From DSNY01 sp964539745 (GTDB lineage: Bacteria; Pseudomonadota; Gammaproteobacteria; Burkholderiales; Burkholderiaceae_F): DNA of 64,000 nt. Of this stretch, positions 32,160 to 42,216 are shown in pieces (position 1 is the stretch's first letter; each line of letters opens with the position of its first letter). The stretch covers positions 6,818 to 70,817 of the forward strand of contig CAZIJU010000008.1 of the NCBI GenBank assembly GCA_964539745.1, in the 5' to 3' direction. Made by a program: the position numbers and the translations under genes. Under the pieces are notes generated by a model, which saw nothing but the letters and a program-made list of their open reading frames with translations, had not been told where the DNA came from and did not search any database.

Positions 32160-33662
32160 ATGCAGGCTCGCCTTTCGCTGAGGAGCGTCAGCAAACGCTA
32201 TCCCGCGGTGCTCGCCAACGACGCGGTGTCGCTCGAAGTCGCCGCCGGCGAGATCCACGCGGTCCTCGGCGAAAACGGTGCCGGCAAGAGCACGCTGATG
32301 AAGATCGTTGCGGGCGAAGTGCAGCCGGACGATGGCGAAATCGAGTTCGACGGCCGTGCGGTGACGATCGACGGTCCGCAGGCGGCGCAAGCGCTCGGCA
32401 TCGCGATGGTGCATCAGAACTTCGCGCTGTTCGACACGCTGACGGTCGTCGAGAACGTCGCGCTGGGTCTGCCGCGTTCGGCCTCGCTCGCCGACGTGCA
32501 GCGGGATCTGGATGCGGCGGCGGCGCGTTACGGACTGGCGATCGACGCGCAGCGCCGCGTGCACGATCTGTCGATCGGCGAACGCCAGCGCGTCGAGATC
32601 CTGCGCGCGCTGCTGGCGCGGCCGCGGTTGCTGATTCTCGACGAGCCGACCTCGGTGCTGACGCCGCAGGCGGTGCAGTCGCTGTTCGCCACGCTGCGCG
32701 GGCTTGCCGCCGACGGGCTGGCGGTACTTTTCATCAGCCACAAGCTCGACGAAATCCGTCAGATCGCCGATCGCTGCACGATCATGCGTGCCGGGCGCGT
32801 CGTCGCCACGGTCGACCCGAAGCGCGAAACCGAGGCGAGTCTGGCGCGGCTGATGATCGGCGGGCAACCGCCGCAGATCGCCGCGCACGACACCCCGCCG
32901 GGTCCGCCGCGCCTCACCGTCGACGGTTTGCGGCTGGGCGGGAAAGAAGGGGCTGCGGTCGACTTCACGCTGCACGCCGGCGAAATCCTCGGTGTGGCCG
33001 GCATCTCCGGCAACGGCCAGCGCGCGCTCGTATCGGCGCTCGCCGGCGAAACGCAGGTCGACGCGGACGCGCTGTGGCTCGATGGCCGCCCACTGCGCGG
33101 TCTCGGCCCGCGCGAGCGACGCGCGCTCGGGCTGCGCTACGTGCCCGAAGAACGACTGCGACACGGCGCGGTGCCCGAATTGACGCTCGCCGAAAACGCG
33201 CTGCTGACCGGCGATTCGCTGCATCGGCGCGGCTTCGTGCTGCCGGGGGCGATGCGCGAGTTCGCGCGGCGCGTGATCGAGCGCTTCGACGTGCGCTGCC
33301 CGGGGGTCGAGGCGGTCGCAGCGAGCCTTTCCGGCGGCAATCTGCAGAAGTTCATCGTCGGACGCGAGATCGAAAGCGCGCCGCGCGCGCTGATCGTCGA
33401 CCAGCCGACCTGGGGGGTCGACGTCGGCGCGGCCGCCGCGATCCGCAACGCGCTGATCGCGCTGCGCGCTCGGGGCTGCGCGATCCTTGTCGTGTCCGAA
33501 GAGCTCGACGAGCTGTTCCAGATCTGCGACCGCATCGTGGTGATGGCGCGCGGACGGCTGTCGCCCGCGGTGCCCGTTCGGGCGGTTTCGATCGAGACGA
33601 TCGGACGCTGGATGGCCGGCCTGTGGGAAGCCGATGCGGCCGCAGCAGGGGACGCGCGATGA
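32160..33662 (+). CDS. BMP-type nucleoside/purine ABC transporter, double ATPase subunit
   Basis: ATP-binding protein of 500 aa with two complete ABC cassettes. The first has Walker A GENGAGKST, signature LSIGERQRVEI and Walker B LLILDEPTS; the second has a degenerate Walker A (GISGNGQRALV), signature SLSGGNLQKF and Walker B (ALIVDQPTWGVDV). This is the RbsA-like tandem ATPase used by basic-membrane-protein (BMP) transporters for nucleosides or purines. It overlaps the first permease gene (ATGA). With the guanine deaminase downstream, the substrate is probably a purine or nucleoside; the exact one is not shown. Confidence 0.88.
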   Translation: MQARLSLRSVSKRYPAVLANDAVSLEVAAGEIHAVLGENGAGKSTLMKIVAGEVQPDDGEIEFDGRAVTIDGPQAAQALGIAMVHQNFALFDTLTVVENVALGLPRSASLADVQRDLDAAAARYGLAIDAQRRVHDLSIGERQRVEILRALLARPRLLILDEPTSVLTPQAVQSLFATLRGLAADGLAVLFISHKLDEIRQIADRCTIMRAGRVVATVDPKRETEASLARLMIGGQPPQIAAHDTPPGPPRLTVDGLRLGGKEGAAVDFTLHAGEILGVAGISGNGQRALVSALAGETQVDADALWLDGRPLRGLGPRERRALGLRYVPEERLRHGAVPELTLAENALLTGDSLHRRGFVLPGAMREFARRVIERFDVRCPGVEAVAASLSGGNLQKFIVGREIESAPRALIVDQPTWGVDVGAAAAIRNALIALRARGCAILVVSEELDELFQICDRIVVMARGRLSPAVPVRAVSIETIGRWMAGLWEADAAAAGDAR

Positions 33663-34741
33663 AGCTGCCGTTCGCGCTCGTGCCGCGCGCGGCGACGTCG
33701 CCGATCGCGGTCTGGCTGTCTCCGCTGGCGGCGCTGGCGGCCACCGTTGCGTGCGGAATGCTGCTGTTCGGATTGCTCGGCCGCAGCCCCTGGCAGGCGG
33801 TCGCGGTGTTCTTCGTCGAGCCGCTCGTTTCGCTGCGCGGCTGGGGCGAGGTCGGCCTGAAGGCCACACCGCTCGTGCTGTGCGCCGTGGGACTCGCGCT
33901 GTGCTTTCGCGCGAACATCTGGAACATCGGCGCCGAGGGGCAGTTGATCGCGGGCGCGGTCGCCGGCGGCGGCGTGGCCCTGCTCGCGACGAAGGACTCG
34001 GGCGGTGCGTTCGTCGGCGCGGTGATCGCCGCGGCGGCGGCCGGCGGCATGGCGTGGGCGGCGCTCACCGCATGGTTGCGCGATCGCTTTCACGCCAACG
34101 AGATCCTCGTCAGCCTGATGCTGGTCTACGTCGCGCAGCTTCTGCTGAGCTACCTGGTGCACGGGCCGTGGAAGGATCCGGCCGGCTACGGTTTTCCGCA
34201 GAGCCCGCTGTTTGAGTCTGCGGCGCGCATGCCGATCCTGCTGGCGGGCACGCGGCTGAATCTGGGTTTCGCGCTGGCGCTGTTCGCGGCCGCAGCCGCA
34301 TGGCTGCTTTTGGCGCGCGGCTTCATCGGATTCCAGTTGCGTGTGGCCGGCCTGGCACCGCAGGCGGCGCGCTACGCGGGGTTCTCGGAAAGACGCATCC
34401 TGTGGACCGCGTTGCTCGCGTCGGGTGCGCTAGCCGGCATCGCCGGCGGCGCGGAGGCCGCGGGTCCGGTTGGACAGCTCACGCCGTCGATCTCGCCGGG
34501 TTACGGATTCGCGGCGATCATCGTCGCCTTCGTCGGGCGATTGCATCCGGTGGGCATCGTCGGTGCCTCTTTCGTGATGGCGCTGTTCTACATCGGCGGC
34601 GAGCTCGCGCAGTCGCGGCTCGGCCTGCCGTCGTCGCTGACCGGCGTCTATCAGGGACTGCTGCTGCTGTTCCTGCTAGCGTGCGATACGTTCGTCCACA
34701 ACCGGCTGCGCTGGCGGCGCACCGGCGCGGCTGCGTTCTGA
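33659..34741 (+). CDS. BMP-type ABC transporter permease 1
   Basis: Inner-membrane permease of 360 aa of the branched-chain/RbsC-like family used with BMP binding proteins (YufP-like). About ten hydrophobic segments; conserved motifs FRANIWNIGAEGQLIAGAVAG and NEILVSLMLVYVAQ. The start overlaps the stop of the ATPase. Forms a heterodimer with the next gene. Confidence 0.9.
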   Translation: MKLPFALVPRAATSPIAVWLSPLAALAATVACGMLLFGLLGRSPWQAVAVFFVEPLVSLRGWGEVGLKATPLVLCAVGLALCFRANIWNIGAEGQLIAGAVAGGGVALLATKDSGGAFVGAVIAAAAAGGMAWAALTAWLRDRFHANEILVSLMLVYVAQLLLSYLVHGPWKDPAGYGFPQSPLFESAARMPILLAGTRLNLGFALALFAAAAAWLLLARGFIGFQLRVAGLAPQAARYAGFSERRILWTALLASGALAGIAGGAEAAGPVGQLTPSISPGYGFAAIIVAFVGRLHPVGIVGASFVMALFYIGGELAQSRLGLPSSLTGVYQGLLLLFLLACDTFVHNRLRWRRTGAAAF

Positions 34742-34753
34742 TCGCGTCGAACG

Positions 34754-35674
34754 ATGGATGCGCTGCCGCTGCTTGTCGCTGCGACGCTAAATGCCGGAAC
34801 GCCGCTGCTGCTCGCCGCGCTGGGGATCGTCGTCGTCGAGAGAAGCGGTGTGGTCAACCTCGGCATCGAGGGCATGATGCTGGTCGCGGCGATCGTCGCC
34901 TTTGCGGCCACGCACGCGACGCGCTCATACGCGCTCGGCTTCGCCGCGGGCGCGGTGGCCGCCGCTTCGCTCGCGGCCGTGTTCGCGTTCTTCGCGATCG
35001 GGCTGCACACGAATCAGTACGCGACCGGGCTCGCGTTCGCGCTCGCCGGCGCCGGGTTGTCCGCATTCATCGGGCTGCCGTATTCGGGTCAGAGTCTGCC
35101 TGCGCGCGCGGCCGATGGAATACCGGGGCTGCGCGAGTGGCCCGTGCTCGGCACGGTGCTCTTTTCGCACCATGCGGTTGTCTATCTGTCGTGGGCGCTG
35201 GTGGCCGCGGTCGCGTGGTTCCTGTACCGCACGCGCTGGGGGCTCGTGTTGCGCGCGGTGGGCGAGTCGCCCGAGGCGGCGCACGCGCTCGGCTATCCGG
35301 TGCGTGCGATCCGCGTGGCCGCGCTGGCGTTCGGCGGCGCCTGCGCCGGACTCGCAGGGGCGTATCTGTCGATCGTGTACACGCCGCTGTGGGCCGAAGG
35401 CATGGTCGCGGGACGCGGCTGGATCGCGCTGGCGCTGGTGGTGTTCGCGACCTGGCGGCCGGCGCGCGTCGTCGCCGGCGCGTACCTGTTCGGCGGCGTC
35501 ACGATGCTGCAGCTTCACCTTCAGGGCGAAGGCGTGCAGATACCTTCGCAGTTCATGTCGATGGCACCGTATCTGGCGACGATCGCGGTGCTGGCGCTGA
35601 TTTCGCACAACCCGCGCTGGATCCGGCTGAACATGCCGGCGTCGCTCGGCAGGCCGTTCAATCCGAACGCGTAA
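34754..35674 (+). CDS. BMP-type ABC transporter permease 2
   Basis: Inner-membrane permease of 306 aa (YufQ-like), with the hallmark GVVNLGIEGMMLVAAIVAF near the N-terminus and about nine membrane segments. It follows permease 1 by 12 nt. The binding-protein gene comes only after a 675-bp repeat-rich gap, which is unusual for such a set. Confidence 0.9.
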   Translation: MDALPLLVAATLNAGTPLLLAALGIVVVERSGVVNLGIEGMMLVAAIVAFAATHATRSYALGFAAGAVAAASLAAVFAFFAIGLHTNQYATGLAFALAGAGLSAFIGLPYSGQSLPARAADGIPGLREWPVLGTVLFSHHAVVYLSWALVAAVAWFLYRTRWGLVLRAVGESPEAAHALGYPVRAIRVAALAFGGACAGLAGAYLSIVYTPLWAEGMVAGRGWIALALVVFATWRPARVVAGAYLFGGVTMLQLHLQGEGVQIPSQFMSMAPYLATIAVLALISHNPRWIRLNMPASLGRPFNPNA

Positions 35675-35700
35675 GGTGGTGGGAACGGGTCTTATCAAGC

Positions 35701-36240
35701 ATTGCGAATCTTCGCGACGCGACCGTCCGCCTGGCGCCCGCATCCATTGCCCTTCGTTATTCCGGGCCGCAACGCCGCCATTGTCATTCCGAGCCGCAGG
35801 TGAGGAATCTCCACCGCTCGCAACGCCGAGATCCCTCGCGTTCGCTCGGGATGACAAGCCGGCGTCATTCCACCCCGGCCTGGTTTCGTCATTGCGGGCC
35901 GCAATACCGCTCCTGTCATTCCGAGCCGCAGACGAGGAATCCTCGCCGCACGTAACGCCGCGATCCCTCGCGTTGCTCGGGATGACGGAACCGGTGTCCA
36001 CACGGGCAACGCGAACTTGCGGGGTCGCGCTGTCACGAGCTTGCGTAACTCTCAACAATCTCCGCGACACGACAGACCGCCTGGCGCCCGCATCCGTCGC
36101 CGTTTGTCATTCCGAGCCGCAGGTGAGGAATCTGCGCCGCTCGTAACGCCGGGATTCCTCGCGTTGATCGGGATGACGGAACCGGTGTGGACACGGGCAA
36201 CGCGAACTTGCGGGGTCGCGCTGTCACGATATTGCGTAGG
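35701..36240 (+). repeat. Block of interleaved repeats between permease and binding-protein genes
   Basis: This fills most of the gap 35675-36349, which holds no gene. Unit A (72-73 bp) occurs three times at 35783-35855, 35915-35986 and 36106-36177; it begins GTCATTCCGAGCCGCAG and ends TCGGGATGAC, so its ends are inverted. Unit B, starting GGAACCGGTGT, occurs at 35987-36046 and 36178-36237. Unit C, containing CCGCCTGGCGCCCGCATCC, occurs at 35714-35750 and 36065-36101. Open frames across it arise from the repeats and are not genes. Likely a non-coding intergenic repeat family. Confidence 0.9.
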
Positions 36241-36349
36241 TCGCAATAGAGAGAAGCCGAATCCCCGGCGTCCAACGGGGATCTTGAGATCGGTTCTAGA
36301 ATCCGCAGCTTCCGGCCGAGCGGCCGATTCGTTCACGGAGAACCATCTC

Positions 36350-37477
36350 ATGAAGCCGTCGTTCCGACTGATTGCCGCCGTCGCCGCGGCGCTGCTCGCT
36401 GCCGCGTGCGGCAAGCAGGAAGCGCCCGCGCCCGTAACGGAGGCGAAGAAGGAGGAGGCGAAGAAGGCCGAACCGCTGAAGGTCGGTTTCGTCTACGTCA
36501 GCCCGGTCGGCGATGCGGGTTGGACCTCGCAGCACGACGCCGGACGCAGGCAGATGGCGCAGGCGCTCGCCGGCAAGGTCGTCACCACCTATGTCGAGAA
36601 GGTGCCCGAGGGGGCCGACGCCGAACGCGTGATCCGCGATCTGGCTGCGCAGGGCAACAAGCTGATCTTCACGACCTCGTTCGGCTTCATGAACCCGACG
36701 ATCAAGGTCGCCGAAGAGTTTCCCGACGTGAAGTTCGAGCATGCGACCGGTTACAAGCGCGCGGCCAACGTCGGCACGTACAACATCCGCTTCTACGAAG
36801 GGCGGTATCTCGCCGGCATCGTCGCGGGAAAGATGACGAAGACCGGCACGCTCGGCTACGTCGCCGCGTTTCCGATCCCCGAGGTCCTGCAGGGCATCAA
36901 CGCGTTTACGCTTGGCGCGCGTAGCGTCAATCCGAAGGCGCAGGTGCGCGTGATCTGGGTCAACTCGTGGTACGACCCGGGCAAGGAGCGCGATGCCGCC
37001 AACACGCTGATCGGGCAGGGCGCCGACGTGCTGACGCATCACACCGACTCGACCGCGGTGGTCGCCGCCGCCGAGGAGAAGGGCAAGATGGCGGTCGCCT
37101 ATCACTCGAGCATGGCGAAGTTCGGACCGAAGGCGCAGATCGCCGCGGTCACCCATCACTGGGGCGACTACTACACAAAGGTCGCGCAAAGCGTGCTCGA
37201 CGGCACATGGAAGCCGTCGAACCTCTGGGGCGGCATGCGCGACGGGATGATCCGGATCGAGGCGATCGCCCCGTCGGTGCCGAAAGAGGTCGTCGACCTG
37301 GTCAAGGCGAAAGAGTCGGCGATCATCGCCGGCAGCTTTCATCCGTTCACCGGACCGATCCGGACCAACGCCGGCAGGGAGATCATCGCCAGCGGCAGCC
37401 TCAGCGACGAGCAGCTTGGCACGATGGATTACTTCGTCGAGGGCGTGGTCGGCAAGGTGCCCGCCGGCGCGAGTTGA
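36350..37477 (+). CDS. BMP-family substrate-binding lipoprotein
   Basis: Lipoprotein of 375 aa with lipobox LAAAC (C20 region) followed by a short charged linker (PVTEAKKEEAKKAEP) and a BMP/Med-type periplasmic binding domain (VGFVYVSPVGDAGWTSQHDAG, GYVAAFPIPEVLQGINAF, LTHHTDSTAVV). Delivers the ligand to the preceding permeases. In this family ligands are nucleosides or purines. The start at 36350 has RBS GGAGAACC. It is followed by guanine deaminase after 70 nt. Confidence 0.9.
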   Translation: MKPSFRLIAAVAAALLAAACGKQEAPAPVTEAKKEEAKKAEPLKVGFVYVSPVGDAGWTSQHDAGRRQMAQALAGKVVTTYVEKVPEGADAERVIRDLAAQGNKLIFTTSFGFMNPTIKVAEEFPDVKFEHATGYKRAANVGTYNIRFYEGRYLAGIVAGKMTKTGTLGYVAAFPIPEVLQGINAFTLGARSVNPKAQVRVIWVNSWYDPGKERDAANTLIGQGADVLTHHTDSTAVVAAAEEKGKMAVAYHSSMAKFGPKAQIAAVTHHWGDYYTKVAQSVLDGTWKPSNLWGGMRDGMIRIEAIAPSVPKEVVDLVKAKESAIIAGSFHPFTGPIRTNAGREIIASGSLSDEQLGTMDYFVEGVVGKVPAGAS

Positions 37478-37547
37478 GCGGTATTCGATCCCTCGGCCCG
37501 GACAAGGCGAGCGCGAGCGTACCGACGCCCGACGACGCCCCGCTTCG

Positions 37548-38873
37548 ATGTCCCGCACCGCGCTGCGCGCCACGCTGTTCGACTTCGCCGACGATCCGCT
37601 GCGTTGCGAGCGCGCAGCACGCGTGATCGAGGACGGGCTGTTGCTGATCGACCGCGGCCGCATCGTGGCCGGCGGCGAATACGGCGCGCTGCGCGCTACG
37701 CTCGACGTCGGCGACCGGGTGCTCGACTTCGCGGGCTGCATCGTCGCGCCCGGTTTCATCGATACGCACATCCATCTGCCGCAGGTCGACGTCATCGCGT
37801 CGCCCGCGCCGGGGCTGCTCGAATGGCTCGAGCGGCATACGTTTCCGGTCGAGGCCCGCTACGCCGACCCCGCGGTCGCCACCGAAGCGGCGCGCTTCTT
37901 TCTCGATGAGCTCGCCCGTCACGGCACGACCAGCGCGTGCGTGTTCTGCACCGTGCATCCGGCGTCGGTCGATGCGCTGTTCGCCGAGGCACTCGCGCGA
38001 GACGTGCGGCTCGTCGCCGGCAAGTGCCTGATGGACCGCAACTGCCCGGAGACGCTGCGCGATACCGCCGAAGGGGGCGTGCAGGACAGCGCCGACCTGG
38101 CAGCGCGCTGGCACGGCAGGGGGCGGCTCGGCTATGCGATCACGCCGCGCTTCGCCGCAACGTCCACGCCGCGCCAGCTCGAGGCGGCCGGCGCACTGGC
38201 GCGCGCGCGGCCGGATCTGTACATCCAGAGCCACGTCGCCGAAAGCGCGGACGAGGTGCGTTGGATCGCCGAGCTCTTTCCCGACGCGCGCAGCTATCTG
38301 GACGTGTACGACCGCGTCGGATTGCTGCGCGAGCGCGCGGTCTACGCGCATTGCATCCACCTCGACCGCGACGACCGCCACCGGATGGCCGCCAGCGGCG
38401 CGCTCGCCGCCGTGTGCCCCACGTCGAACCTGTTCCTCGGCAGCGGGCTGTTCGATTTCGCACTGTCGCTCGCGGCCGGGATGCGGCTTTCGCTCGCGAC
38501 CGACGTCGGCGGCGGACAGTCGTTTTCGATGTTCGCGACGATGCGCAGCGCGCACGAGGTCGCGCGCCTGCGCGGCGTTTCGCTCGGCGCGCTGCAGCTC
38601 TGGTACTGGGCCACACGCGGTGCGGCCGAGTCGCTCGGGTGGGCCGGTCGCGTCGGCGCCCTGGAACCCGGCGCCGAGGCCGATGTCGTCGTGCTGGATC
38701 CGCGCGCCACCCCGTTGCTGGCGCGGCGGACCGAACGTGCGCAGAGCTTCGAGGAACTGCTGTTCGCGCTGATCGTGCTCGGCGACGAGCGCGTCGTGCG
38801 GGAGACGTTCGTCGCCGGGCGGCCGTGCAAGCCGAGCGCGCAGGTTGGTAAGGCGCTCGCGTGCGGCCTATAG
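37548..38873 (+). CDS. guaD: Guanine deaminase
   Basis: Amidohydrolase of 441 aa that converts guanine to xanthine. Metal-binding motif FIDTHIHLPQVDVIASP, the DRNCPETLRDTA segment, the late HCIHLDRDDRHRM and the motif TDVGGGQSFSMFATM are all typical of GuaD. Together with the BMP transporter it forms a purine salvage/catabolism unit. Further catabolic genes (xanthine dehydrogenase) are not in the window. Confidence 0.93.
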   Translation: MSRTALRATLFDFADDPLRCERAARVIEDGLLLIDRGRIVAGGEYGALRATLDVGDRVLDFAGCIVAPGFIDTHIHLPQVDVIASPAPGLLEWLERHTFPVEARYADPAVATEAARFFLDELARHGTTSACVFCTVHPASVDALFAEALARDVRLVAGKCLMDRNCPETLRDTAEGGVQDSADLAARWHGRGRLGYAITPRFAATSTPRQLEAAGALARARPDLYIQSHVAESADEVRWIAELFPDARSYLDVYDRVGLLRERAVYAHCIHLDRDDRHRMAASGALAAVCPTSNLFLGSGLFDFALSLAAGMRLSLATDVGGGQSFSMFATMRSAHEVARLRGVSLGALQLWYWATRGAAESLGWAGRVGALEPGAEADVVVLDPRATPLLARRTERAQSFEELLFALIVLGDERVVRETFVAGRPCKPSAQVGKALACGL

Positions 38874-39104
38874 GCGGGCACCGGCGATCGACCGCGCGCG
38901 GTCGCGCCGACGTGCGGCGGTCGCATGAATCGAGGGTCGGATGAGCCTGGACAACGCTGTTGAACCACACGGACCCGGACAGCAGGGAGCAAGAGCGATG
39001 CGCTGCGCTGTAGCGCTGGACAACGCGGCGGGCGCAAGACCATCGGCTGCGAAGGCGTCGTTCGATCGCCTTCGTTCCTGCCTCTTTGTGGCGAGGTTTG
39101 CCGC

Positions 39105-41612
39105 ATGACGTTGCGGCGGCTGCTTGCCCAAGGCCTGCGGATGACCGCGTGCGATTGGCGCGCGGGCGAATTGCGCCTGCTCGCTGCTGCGCTCCTCGTC
39201 GCGGTGGCCGCGGTGACGAGCGTCGGATTCTTCGTCGACCGCATCCGGCTCGGGCTGGAGCGCGACGCCGCCCAACTGCTCGGCGCCGATCTGGTCCTGA
39301 GCTCGGACGCGCCGATCGGCGCAGCCGTGCGCGAACGTGCGCGCGCCGCCGGTCTGGCGCTCGCCGAAACCGTGACTTTCCCGAGCATGGCCATCAGCGA
39401 GGCCAACGCCGAGGACAACACGCTTGCGGCGGTCAAGGCGGTGTCGGTGGGGTACCCGCTGCGCGGCACGCTGCGCGTGCAGCGGTGGCCGGGCGCCCCG
39501 GACGAAGCCACGCGCGAGATCCCAGCCCGTGGCACGGTCTGGGTCGATCCGCAGGCGCTCGACGCGCTGCGTATCGGGCCGGGCGGGAAGCTGAGGCTCG
39601 GCGACAAGCAGTTCGTGGTCGAGCGGCTGATCACGGTCGAACCGGATCGCGGCGCGCAGTTCATCAACTTCGCGCCACGGGTGCTGCTGAACCTCGCCGA
39701 TCTGCCGGCCACGCAACTGATCCAGCCGGGCAGCCGCGTCTCGTATCGCCTGCTCGTAGCGGGTGAGCCGCCCGCGGTGCGCGCGTTTGCGGCCTGGCTC
39801 GCGGAGAACCTCCGCCGCGGCCAGCAGATCGAGTCACTCGAAGGCGGGCGCCCCGAAATGCAACGCACGCTCGAACGCGCGCAACGCTTTCTCGCGCTCG
39901 TGGCGCTGCTTGCAGCGCTGATCGCTGCCGTGGCGGTGGCGGCCGCGGCGCGGCGCTTCTCGCTGCGGCATCTGGACTCGTGCGCGCTGATGCGCTGCCT
40001 GGGCGCCCAGCAGCGGGACATCTTTCGCCTGTTCGCCGTCGAGTTCGTCGCCGTCGGGCTTGCCGCCTGTGCGGTCGGAATGGCGGCCGGCTACGTGTTT
40101 CACTTCGTGCTGCTCGAAGTGCTGCACGGGCTGATCCAGACCGCACTGCCGCAGCCCTCGTTGCTGCCCGCGTGGCAAGGCGGTGCGGTCGGGCTGGTGC
40201 TGCTGCTCGGATTCGCGCTGCCGCCGCTCGCGCAACTGCGCGCGGTGCCGCCGTTGCGGGTGCTGCGCAGGGACATCGGGCTGCCGACCGGACGCGCCGC
40301 GCTCGGCTATCTCGCCGGCTTCGCCGGCTTCTTCGCGTTGCTGCTGTGGTCGTCGAACGATCTGCGCGTCGGCGGCATGACCGCGGGCGGCTTTGCGCTC
40401 GGCGTGATCGTCGTCGCGGCCGCCGCGTGGCTCGTGTTGAAGGCGCTCGCACCGCTGCGCGCGCTGACCGGCCAGCTCGGTATTTCGTGGCGCTTCGCGG
40501 TGGCCGCCGTGCAGCGCCGGCCGGTCGCCACGGTCGTACAGCTCGTCGCGCTCGCCGTCGGGCTGATGGCGCTGCTGCTGCTTGCGGTCATCCGCACCGA
40601 CCTGATCGACGCGTGGCGCAAGTCCGCGCCGCCGGACGCGCCCAACCGCTTCGTCATCAACATCCAGCCGGACCAGGTCGAGCCGATCGCGCGGCGCCTG
40701 CGGCAGGCGGGGCTCGCCGAGGTGACGCTGTATCCGATGATCCGCGGCCGGCTGATTGCGAAAAACGGCCAGCCGATCGGGCCCGAAAGCTTCGCCAGCG
40801 AACGCGCGCAGCGGCTCGTCGACCGTGAGTTCAATCTGTCGTACGCGGACGAACCACCCTCGCACAACCGTCTCGTCGCCGGTCGCTGGTTCACGCCCGA
40901 CGCGCACGAGCTGTCGATCGAAGAGGGCATCGCCGCAACGCTCGGCATCGCCCTCGGCGACGTCCTGACGTTCGAGATCGCCGGCAACCGCGTCGACGCG
41001 CGCGCGACCAGCCTGCGCAAGGTCGACTGGGACTCGATGCGCGCCAACTTCTTCGTGATCATGTCGAGGGGCTTGCTGTCGGATCAACCGAAGAGCTATA
41101 TCACGGCGTTTCATCTGCCGGCGGACAAGCGGGCATTCGCCGCCGACCTGGTGCGCGACTATCCGAACATCACCGTCGTCGACACCAGCGCCGTGTTCCG
41201 TCAGGTGCAGGCCGTGCTCGACCAGGTGATCGCCGCGGTCGAGTTCCTGTTCGTCTTCACGCTCGCCGCCGGGGTACTCGTGCTCTATGCAGCGCTCGCG
41301 AGCAGTCGGGACGAGCGCGTGCGCGAAGCAGGATTGCTGCGCGCGCTCGGTGCGTCGCGCAGGCAGCTCGTTCGCGCGCAGGTGGCCGAGATGATCTGCG
41401 TCGGGGCGCTGGCGGGCATGCTCGCCGCGTTCGGCGCCGCGGCGATCGGCTGGGCGCTGGCGAAGTTTGCCTTCGAGTTCGACTACGCCGTCACGCCATG
41501 GGTGTTCGTGATCGGCATCGCCGGCGGCGCGCTATGCGCGCTCGCCGGCGGCTGGATCGGCCTGCGCGGCGTGCTGAATACGCCGCCGTTGACGACGTTG
41601 CGGGAGGCGTGA
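39105..41612 (+). CDS. YbbP-type FtsX-like ABC permease
   Basis: Large permease of 835 aa with an N-terminal membrane segment, two FtsX-like permease blocks (near residues 255-470 and 705-825) and two large periplasmic domains, as in YbbP. YbbP normally pairs with the ATPase YbbA and the lipase TesA; neither is next to it here, so its ATPase must be elsewhere. About ten membrane segments. Probably exports or extracts a lipophilic substrate; the exact role is unknown. Confidence 0.85.
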   Translation: MTLRRLLAQGLRMTACDWRAGELRLLAAALLVAVAAVTSVGFFVDRIRLGLERDAAQLLGADLVLSSDAPIGAAVRERARAAGLALAETVTFPSMAISEANAEDNTLAAVKAVSVGYPLRGTLRVQRWPGAPDEATREIPARGTVWVDPQALDALRIGPGGKLRLGDKQFVVERLITVEPDRGAQFINFAPRVLLNLADLPATQLIQPGSRVSYRLLVAGEPPAVRAFAAWLAENLRRGQQIESLEGGRPEMQRTLERAQRFLALVALLAALIAAVAVAAAARRFSLRHLDSCALMRCLGAQQRDIFRLFAVEFVAVGLAACAVGMAAGYVFHFVLLEVLHGLIQTALPQPSLLPAWQGGAVGLVLLLGFALPPLAQLRAVPPLRVLRRDIGLPTGRAALGYLAGFAGFFALLLWSSNDLRVGGMTAGGFALGVIVVAAAAWLVLKALAPLRALTGQLGISWRFAVAAVQRRPVATVVQLVALAVGLMALLLLAVIRTDLIDAWRKSAPPDAPNRFVINIQPDQVEPIARRLRQAGLAEVTLYPMIRGRLIAKNGQPIGPESFASERAQRLVDREFNLSYADEPPSHNRLVAGRWFTPDAHELSIEEGIAATLGIALGDVLTFEIAGNRVDARATSLRKVDWDSMRANFFVIMSRGLLSDQPKSYITAFHLPADKRAFAADLVRDYPNITVVDTSAVFRQVQAVLDQVIAAVEFLFVFTLAAGVLVLYAALASSRDERVREAGLLRALGASRRQLVRAQVAEMICVGALAGMLAAFGAAAIGWALAKFAFEFDYAVTPWVFVIGIAGGALCALAGGWIGLRGVLNTPPLTTLREA

Positions 41613-41761
41613 AGTGCCCGCGCGGTGCGCGCCCGCCACTTCGGCGAAACAGAACTGAATGCGGCCAAGGTGCGACAACGTTCCTTGAAAATCGACGGCA
41701 GGGAAATTCGAGAATTCAAGCAGAAGGTCATTGCCCTTTCACGAGCAACGCAGACGAGAAG

Positions 41762-42181
41762 ATGTCCGTTCCCAGTCCCACCGAGTCCGTACGACGCGCC
41801 GAGGACACGCCTTACGCCAAGCTTGGCGGCGACGCCGGCGTTCGCGCGCTGGTCGATCGCTTCTACGACCTGATGGATCTGGAGCCCGCGTACGCGGCGC
41901 TGCGCCGCGTGCACGGTAGCGACCTCGCGCACGCGCGCGACAAGCTGTACTGGTTTCTCAGCGGCTGGCTCGGCGGACCGAACCTGTACACCGAGCGCTT
42001 CGGTCACCCCGCATTGCGCGCGCGGCATCTGCCCTTTTCGATCGGGACAGTCGAACGCGATCAGTGGGTCGCCTGCATGTCGCAGGCGATGCGCGAACTG
42101 GGCGTGGACGCCGCGCTGCAGGCGCAGCTTGCGCAGGCGTTTTTCCGTACCGCCGACTGGATGCGCAATCGTGCGGGCTGA
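41762..42181 (+). CDS. Group II truncated haemoglobin
   Basis: Haem protein of 139 aa of the trHbO type: YAKLGGDAGVRALVDRFYDLM near the N-terminus, the helix F segment PALRARHLPFSIGTVERDQW that contains the proximal histidine, and ACMSQAMRELGVD. Such proteins bind O2 or detoxify NO and peroxide. The start is supported by the RBS-like GAGAAG. Not clearly tied to its neighbours. Confidence 0.9.
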   Translation: MSVPSPTESVRRAEDTPYAKLGGDAGVRALVDRFYDLMDLEPAYAALRRVHGSDLAHARDKLYWFLSGWLGGPNLYTERFGHPALRARHLPFSIGTVERDQWVACMSQAMRELGVDAALQAQLAQAFFRTADWMRNRAG

Positions 42182-42216
42182 AGCGCCTCTATGATCGCCG
42201 GCGGGAGGCGTCCCAC

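Noticed and set aside
35676..36146. Open frames of 110-160 codons in the gap before the BMP lipoprotein gene
   Set aside because: They consist of the repeat units A, B and C read through and show repeated peptides; no RBS or domain.
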